A DNA stretch of 64,000 nt, taken from assembly GCA_963513935.1 (NCBI GenBank), contig OY740769.1, positions 37,475,120 through 37,539,119 of the forward strand. The letters are read 5' to 3'. Shown in pieces: positions 58,870 to 64,000 of the stretch. Source of the stretch: Aphrophora alni (Eukaryota > Arthropoda > Insecta > Hemiptera > Aphrophoridae). The position numbers and the translations under genes were made by a program. Under the pieces are notes generated by a model, which saw only the letters and a list, made by a program, of their open reading frames with translations, did no database searches and was not told the DNA's origin. Every line of letters starts with the position of its first letter. Within the stretch, counting starts at the first letter, position 1.

Positions 58870-60954
58870 CCAACGCGCCAATAGAAGTTTTCACTTCAAA
58901 AAAAAGTAATGGTTGTAGAACAATGATTGTTGCATGTTCCATTGCATTTTCTATTGCCTAGCCTACTATTGAATAAAATTAAAAGAAAACAACTTTTTAA
59001 TCAGGTGTAATAACACCTGTATTCGGTGCAATTAAAGTAAATAAATGAGTACTGAAACTATTCATGAGTAGCCTAAATTGTTAAAAAAAACTGTAATATT
59101 AAATCAGATGTAGCGAGTACATAGTTACAGTAGCCTCTATATCTGACTAACCTTCACGTTTCGTGATTTTAGGAAACTGAAAAAGTTATTCTCGACGTAA
59201 GTGATTTAATATAGAAACATGAAATTTGGTGTAGAGTACTTATATGAGTATCCTCATATTGAAATGTTGAAAAATACACTAGAAATGTCAAAATGGCGGG
59301 CATTTAAGTAGTTTTGTGTTCACACTCGTGTGTTATTCAACTTATAACGCACTAAATTAGATAACAATTTGCAGATTTCAATTCTTCATTTTGTGGTACT
59401 AACCCAACCTCTCTCTACGATGACAAATAGCGAAATTATTGTCAAAAAAGTAATTTCGAATCCTGATCTCCCAGGAAAATTTGATATTTTTTATAGATAA
59501 GTGATAAGGCAGGACCGCGTAACGAGTAGAATCTCTTTCTCATTTCCATTAAGTCCTAGCTGACATCAAGAAAGTAGTGATATGTAAACTTATCGAACTC
59601 TCGTCCTAAAATTTTACATTATAAAAAGATTATTTTAAACTTCAAGACATCTCCGCATACGAAATTTGATCAAAATCTGTCTACTTTTTGGGTTGTAGAG
59701 CATTACGATAGACATCATCATAACAAAACATAAAATTGTTGACCTCAAACAGTTATTTCCGCAAAAAACTTGACATCGATTTTTATTTATCAGGTTACTT
59801 CCTTTAAACTACGAGAGAGTAAAAATAATCGGTGAAAAAATGATATAGACTACCTAAGCAAGGTTTGAATCTGTGATTTTCAAATTACATTCTAATGTAT
59901 TATGTAACAGGTTAGGTCTAACACAAACTGATAGTAATTATCTAACTACTGAAATGCATTCTAATAGCCTTATACTTGTTTTTATTTGATTTTTTGTAGA
60001 AATGTACATAAAACAAACATCACAGGTGTTTATTAAAGAATTACTGATGAGAATTTTCTGGTGGAACTGATTTGTTCACATATAATCATGAAAATGGCAA
60101 ATTTTATATGAGAAAATCTTCTTTTTTTACTTCCTGAGTTTTGCTACATTTAATTCTTATATAAATCACTTAGATTTTTCCATTTTCAGGGTTTGAAAAT
60201 AAAAAAAATTAAAAGAGTATTATTGAAAACAAAATGAATGAAAAAAACTAGGACATAAGGAATACAAAATACAAATAATCTAAAAAGTTGCATTCAAATT
60301 AGGTTCAGGATCAGATGCAACATATGGAAAATAATAAATTTCATCAAGCAAAGACAAAAAATACAATGTTTATCCTTTTAATTACCCCCTTCCGAAATTT
60401 CTTAGGGAGAAAAATAAATAAAAAAGGAAAAACTTACCCTTTCTATTAAAAAAGTTTTAATAAAATTTGTTGATATTTATTTTGATTTATTTCGAGTTTA
60501 AAACAAAGTTTAAAAACGGGCTTTGTGGTGCATAACTAGACCACCCATGTAAGGAATTACTGACAACGTCGTAAAAATCATCAGTTCATTCGTATGGGCT
60601 AACTGGCCATCTGGAAATGCTCCAATATTGAATGGATTTGATCTTATAAAGGCTAGAAATGTTCAAAATTGAATGGTAATTTAAAATTATTCAAATACAA
60701 CCACGAAATTGTTTGTTTATTAAAGCCTAACTGTAACTAAGGTTGCTTTGGACATAAAATAAAGAAGTCAAGGAAAAAAATAAAAGTTTTTAAAAGTTTC
60801 TAGATTTACAATAAAAGGTAAAAACTGTTTCACTTTTCCCACATTAACAAATAAAATGTAAAACGATCCATGCGGGTTCAATACAGAGTGATTCTTCCAG
60901 CTTTTCAAGGCCTCATTTAATGAGTATGGATGTGGCAATCACAAGATATCGAAC
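58870..60954. other. No gene recognised
   Basis: AT-rich sequence upstream of the identified exons. 59405-59475 resembles 56740-56830 and may be an unclassified repeat. No GH35 N-terminal exon could be recognised. Confidence 0.45.
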
Positions 60955-61105
60955 GTAGCAAGGTACTTAAAGAGCAAGGTACTCTTTCATTTTTTTTTCT
61001 ATCAAATCTCTCTTGACCAACTCTTGTTCTTTTTCAATACTGACACTATTAGTGTGAATTCAAGAACTAATAAGTCTCTAGTTTATAGTTATGTTTAAAA
61101 AATAA
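60955..61105 (-). repeat. Dispersed repeat R1, copy 5
   Basis: Contains TCTCTCTTGACCAACTCTTGTTCT and GAATTCAAGAACTAATAAGT, complementary to the R1 motif series. More degraded than the other copies. Confidence 0.6.
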
Positions 61106-61549
61106 AGAGAAGTACTTACCGGTAGAAGTTTATGTAATACTATAAAACATACGGTTTTATAGCCTAATTCGTACTCTTCTAATATACTCCTATTTCGATC
61201 TATGTTTTGTATTTAATTATTTAAAGAAATTATTTTTGAGTTAAAATAAATATAAAGGTACTGTATATTTAATTCAAACCATGTTCTAATATAATAGTTA
61301 AAAGTAAAAAGCCCGGTAGGCTAAATTTTATAAAGTATAAGTGAAACTGCTTGATTTAAGAAACTTTAGACTACTACCTTCTTAATAAAGTTACCGAAAA
61401 TGTTGTGTGAAAATTTCAATACACTATTTTTATAAAAACAAAATGGCGCCAACAAAAAAAAAACAACTTCTATGTCTCCTATACTTGTATGCCTTTTACT
61501 CTTGTTGAACAGCTGTTCGATTCAATTGTCCTTTGTAGTTGCAAAATGT

Positions 61550-62287
61550 TTTTACAGTTGACCAAAAAGTAAAGTGTTGTGCGTGGGCCATTTTTTAATA
61601 ACGTTGTAGAATCAATTATTGGACAATTTCAAGTTGCCTTCCCAGGTGTTGATCCATCAACCACTCGCTCAATAATTAAGTGAAAAGATTTGTTGTTGGA
61701 AACGGGAAGCCTACTGAAAAAGTACCTACTCTCGATCTCCCTACAAGGGAAGAGAAGAACTGGTATGCGCTTCATTACTCCGTTCTCCAGGTAAACCAAA
61801 AACACTTAGAAAATTAGAGCTTGAAACTGGAGTGATCAAATCTCCAGTGAAGAGAATCGTAAAGAAAATAATAATTAAATTTTATAAAAGCCAGCTAGTC
61901 AGTCCATAACCTACTTGAAGATAATACGAGTGGAATTCTGTTCCCGCATAAGTTAGTTCCATGAAACTGATCCTGATTGGCATACTCCTATTGTTTTCTC
62001 AAGACGAGTCTACTTTCTGCCTCAACGATAAAAGACATAACTCTATTACAACACCCTCAGTTTGTTGATCTTAAGTTCTTAATTTAAAAGGAATTACTGT
62101 CTGGACAGCTGTGACTGCTAATGACATGCTGTCTTATGATATTTCAGACAACAACATGACTGGAAATAGATATGGACAAGTTTTAAAACAAGTACTGCCC
62201 CATTCTACGGTTCCGAAAATGGACTGACCTATTTTCCAACAAGATGCTCCTTCGCCCCTCTATGCAAATTCAGTCAAACAATTACTA
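61550..62287 (+). pseudogene. Mariner-type transposase relic, N-terminal and central part
   Basis: Pieces read RFVVGNGKPTEKVPTLDLPT, LELETGVIKSPVKRIVKK (second helix-turn-helix of the paired-like DNA-binding region), and FSQDESTFCLND-like sequence across a frameshift (first catalytic Asp). They continue with GITVWTAVTANDMLSYDISD and PIFQQDAPSPLYANSVKQLL (second Asp in QQDxAP). These are mariner motifs in the right order. Several stops and frameshifts make it a pseudogene. Confidence 0.82.
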
Positions 62288-63812
62288 TACTTCATTCAGC
62301 GAGTGTTGACAGCCTACTGCGGGAGGGACCTAAGGGTCGGGCCGGTTCACAAGCCGTTCTCATTGCACAGCCTTGTCGCTGGTATCAAAATGCGTGTTAT
62401 TCTAAAAGGTTATTTTTACTATATGACCGGTGGAATGTTTTGTGAAAAGCCCCCGAAGAAACGTCAACCTCTTCCACCTCATCGAGGGTCACTCTATTTA
62501 AGGATAAAGAGTCTCCCACAGGGCTAGGTCACATAAACCTGTGGTACGTAGAAATCCATTTCTTTTTGTAAGTCATCGCTGAGAGGCAGTTCCTCAGCGA
62601 TTTCTGACTCTTCACTGTCACTACTGCCATTTTGTAAATTTACAATAAACTGTGTTTTCTTCTTCCATATACTCAATGATATCATCCAGCATCCACAGTT
62701 TTTCTTCTTCCTTTCGGGCGTGTTCCACACATTTTTCCCAGTTTTCCTTGGTCACACCTTGAATACCTTCTTCTAAGAGACGTTTAACTTCATGAAACTT
62801 AAACGTTTTGTTGTTTGCTGCAACATAACCCTTGACTTGTGCCCATATTAACTCAATTGGGTTCAGTTCGCAATGATAAGGTGATAACCTCAAAACTGTT
62901 TATTTTGAAGTTTTCCTTCCTCATCAATCACATACTTGTTATATTTGAGTTTTTCCTTGTACGCTAGTTGCAATATTTCTTTCTTTAATAATGTTGTGTC
63001 CACATTGATTCCTTTTGCCGTTAACCACTCAACTAGTTGAATTTTTTTTCCAAGACTTTGTTGGGAGTTTCTCAACTTTAGTGGAATGATAGGGAGCGTT
63101 GTCGATTACACAGTTGTCCTTAAGCTTTGGTAAAACACTTCGAAAATGTTTTAAAAATACTTCTCCGTTCATTTCATTGTGATAATCCCCTGTTGATTTT
63201 GATTGAAAAATTAGTGACGCATCGTCAACAAATCCATCTTCATTTCCAAAATGTGATACGATAAGACGCTTTCCTTTCCCTGAAGGATTTTCGAATAGAC
63301 TTTTTCAACTGCACTATCTTTTAAAATACCGGGATTTTCAGTCAAAACATTTTTATAGCAATTGACGATACACTGTTTTATAGCAATTGACGATACATTG
63401 TTTTTTGTCACTGCGTATGACCTGGCCATGTTTGTTTTTTTCTCACTGGAGAAAGAATCTCCATAAATACACCGAAAGTTCATGTACAATTACATAAACA
63501 AATTAATACACCTACTAATAAAACTACTGTAATAAATTATAATGATTTACATAATACTAACAACACTAAATAAAACTTCACTAGACTACTGAAAAATAAC
63601 CATATACAAAATCGCTCACAACTGCCACAGTAACTATAGAAAGCTTGCAAAGACACTAAGACTGGCTGGCGACTGCCGACAAAGGAGGGTGTGTGAACCG
63701 GACTCAGGGAGCTGCACGTTCCGTTGGACTTTCCCTTACGCCATTGTATCCAACCCTCTGTCCCGTTAGACTGTGTGCGGCGCATCACTCTCAACACTCG
63801 CTGAATGAAGTA
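62288..63812 (-). mobile_element. Tc1/mariner-superfamily element with DD82E-like spacing, TA duplication
   Basis: Inverted ends TACTTCATTCAGCGAGTGTT(GA) at 62288-62309 and their complement at 63791-63812, flanked by TA. The minus strand carries a disrupted transposase. Length 1525 bp. It is inserted in the mariner relic. Confidence 0.9.
62524..63489 (-). pseudogene. Transposase relic of the DD82E-like element, internally deleted
   Basis: In order: an N-terminal piece MARSYAVTKNNV then NCYKNVLTENPGILKDSAVE. A junction near 63300 leads directly to ENPSGKGKRLIVSHFGNEDG and SLIFQSKSTGDYHNEMNGEV. VIDNAPYHSTKVEKLP follows (second Asp), then IQLVEWLTAKGINVDTTLLK and LSPYHCELNPIELIW (Glu). About 82 residues separate that Asp and Glu, far more than the usual 34-41 of Tc1/mariner. 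The region with the first catalytic Asp (expected before GKGKRL) is missing, and there are frameshifts in an A-run near 63045 and near 62893. It is therefore a non-autonomous deletion derivative. Its C-terminus is acidic (SDSEESEIAEELPLSDD). Confidence 0.8.
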
Positions 63813-64000
63813 TAAATAACAATCTTCAAGGGAGTTGGATTGGGAGCAAGTGTACAGTGTACACCCATGTTTCAACAATAAAAATGAGGATTTCAAGAGG
63901 GTTATCAAAGAAGAACTTCGGATCCCACATAATTTCTTTACAAGGCCGTACGAGTCATTTGTTAGGCGTTGCTATCAGTATGTCGCTGTGGGTGTGTTTC
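63813..64000 (+). pseudogene. Mariner-type transposase relic, C-terminal part
   Basis: Continues from the left part with NNNLQGSWIGSKCTV, and then, after a deletion, DFKRVIKEELRIPHNFFTRP and YESFVRRCYQYV. These match the WIGRGGP and terminal SFxRRCxxC regions of mariner transposases. The third catalytic Asp region (PDLTPxDF) is missing between them. Cut by the window end. Confidence 0.7.

Larger units (their letters stand above)
61550..64000 (+). mobile_element. Mariner-like transposon relic, split by another element, runs off the window
   Basis: Coding remains lie at about 61550-62287 and resume at 63813-64000. The split coincides with the DD82E-type element at 62288-63812 and a TA duplication. 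Removing the insert rejoins the reading frame without loss. The right end lies beyond 64000. No left terminal repeat was identified. Confidence 0.8.

Noticed and set aside
61115..61210. Strong donor-like GTAAGT at 61114-61119 (minus) preceded by about 27 open codons ending in phase 0, candidate first exon
   Set aside because: No in-frame ATG, no convincing signal peptide, and no similarity to family N-termini. It also abuts a dispersed repeat. A TATAAAA within it is probably chance.

Overview
The window is eukaryotic, AT-rich and dominated by transposable elements. It carries one recognisable host gene, split into many exons with GT/AG introns of up to about 11.6 kb. The element content (Gypsy-type LTRs, CR1/Jockey-like LINEs, pogo/Tigger, piggyBac and mariner-type DNA transposons) and the protein style of the gene suggest an arthropod, most likely an insect with a large genome. 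The species cannot be named from the sequence.

The host gene is a lysosomal-type acid beta-galactosidase (glycoside hydrolase family 35, GLB1-like) on the minus strand. Eleven coding exons can be assembled between 55331 and 4269. All junctions are GT/AG and all codon phases agree, giving 609 codons before the stop. Both catalytic glutamates are present. The only missing part is the start codon and signal-peptide exon, which should lie upstream (above 55331, perhaps beyond the window). A 64-bp exon at 38294-38357, too short for ordinary ORF detection, completes the model.

Layout: 1-2040, a decayed LINE on the minus strand (PHD-finger ORF1, endonuclease part of ORF2). 2045-3921, a decayed pogo/Tigger transposon with a piggyBac-type MITE inside it. 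4269-6132, the last three GLB1 exons. 6150-9633, an intron with a dispersed repeat, a LINE tail and an LTR. 9634-9897, an exon. 9898-21340, an intron with a SINE-like repeat, a Gypsy pol relic, an old LTR (copy C1) carrying a pogo MITE, and two solo LTRs. 21341-23508, three exons. 23953-32080, a complete 8.1-kb LTR retrotransposon with apparently identical LTRs, one 590-codon ORF and no pol. 34052-34146, an exon. 34811-39790, solo LTRs plus a three-level transposon nest around the 64-bp exon. 44622-49614, a solo LTR and a second old LTR (C2) carrying another LTR. 49972-50122, an exon. 50390-51570, a LINE reverse-transcriptase relic. 55153-55331, the most upstream exon found. 57268-58862, tandem arrays. 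61550-64000, a mariner relic split by a DD82E-type transposon.

The most unusual signals are in the LTR elements. Several LTR families (about 1.2-1.6 kb, mostly with clean 4-bp target duplications) share a conserved 3' module that contains TGGCGCCC, the 5' part of a tRNA-Lys primer-binding site, buried 68-150 bp inside the LTR. A T-arm-like match such as CAACGTGGGGC lies just outside the LTR. The complete 8.1-kb element encodes only a coiled-coil protein and looks like a young non-autonomous family with an undescribed ORF.
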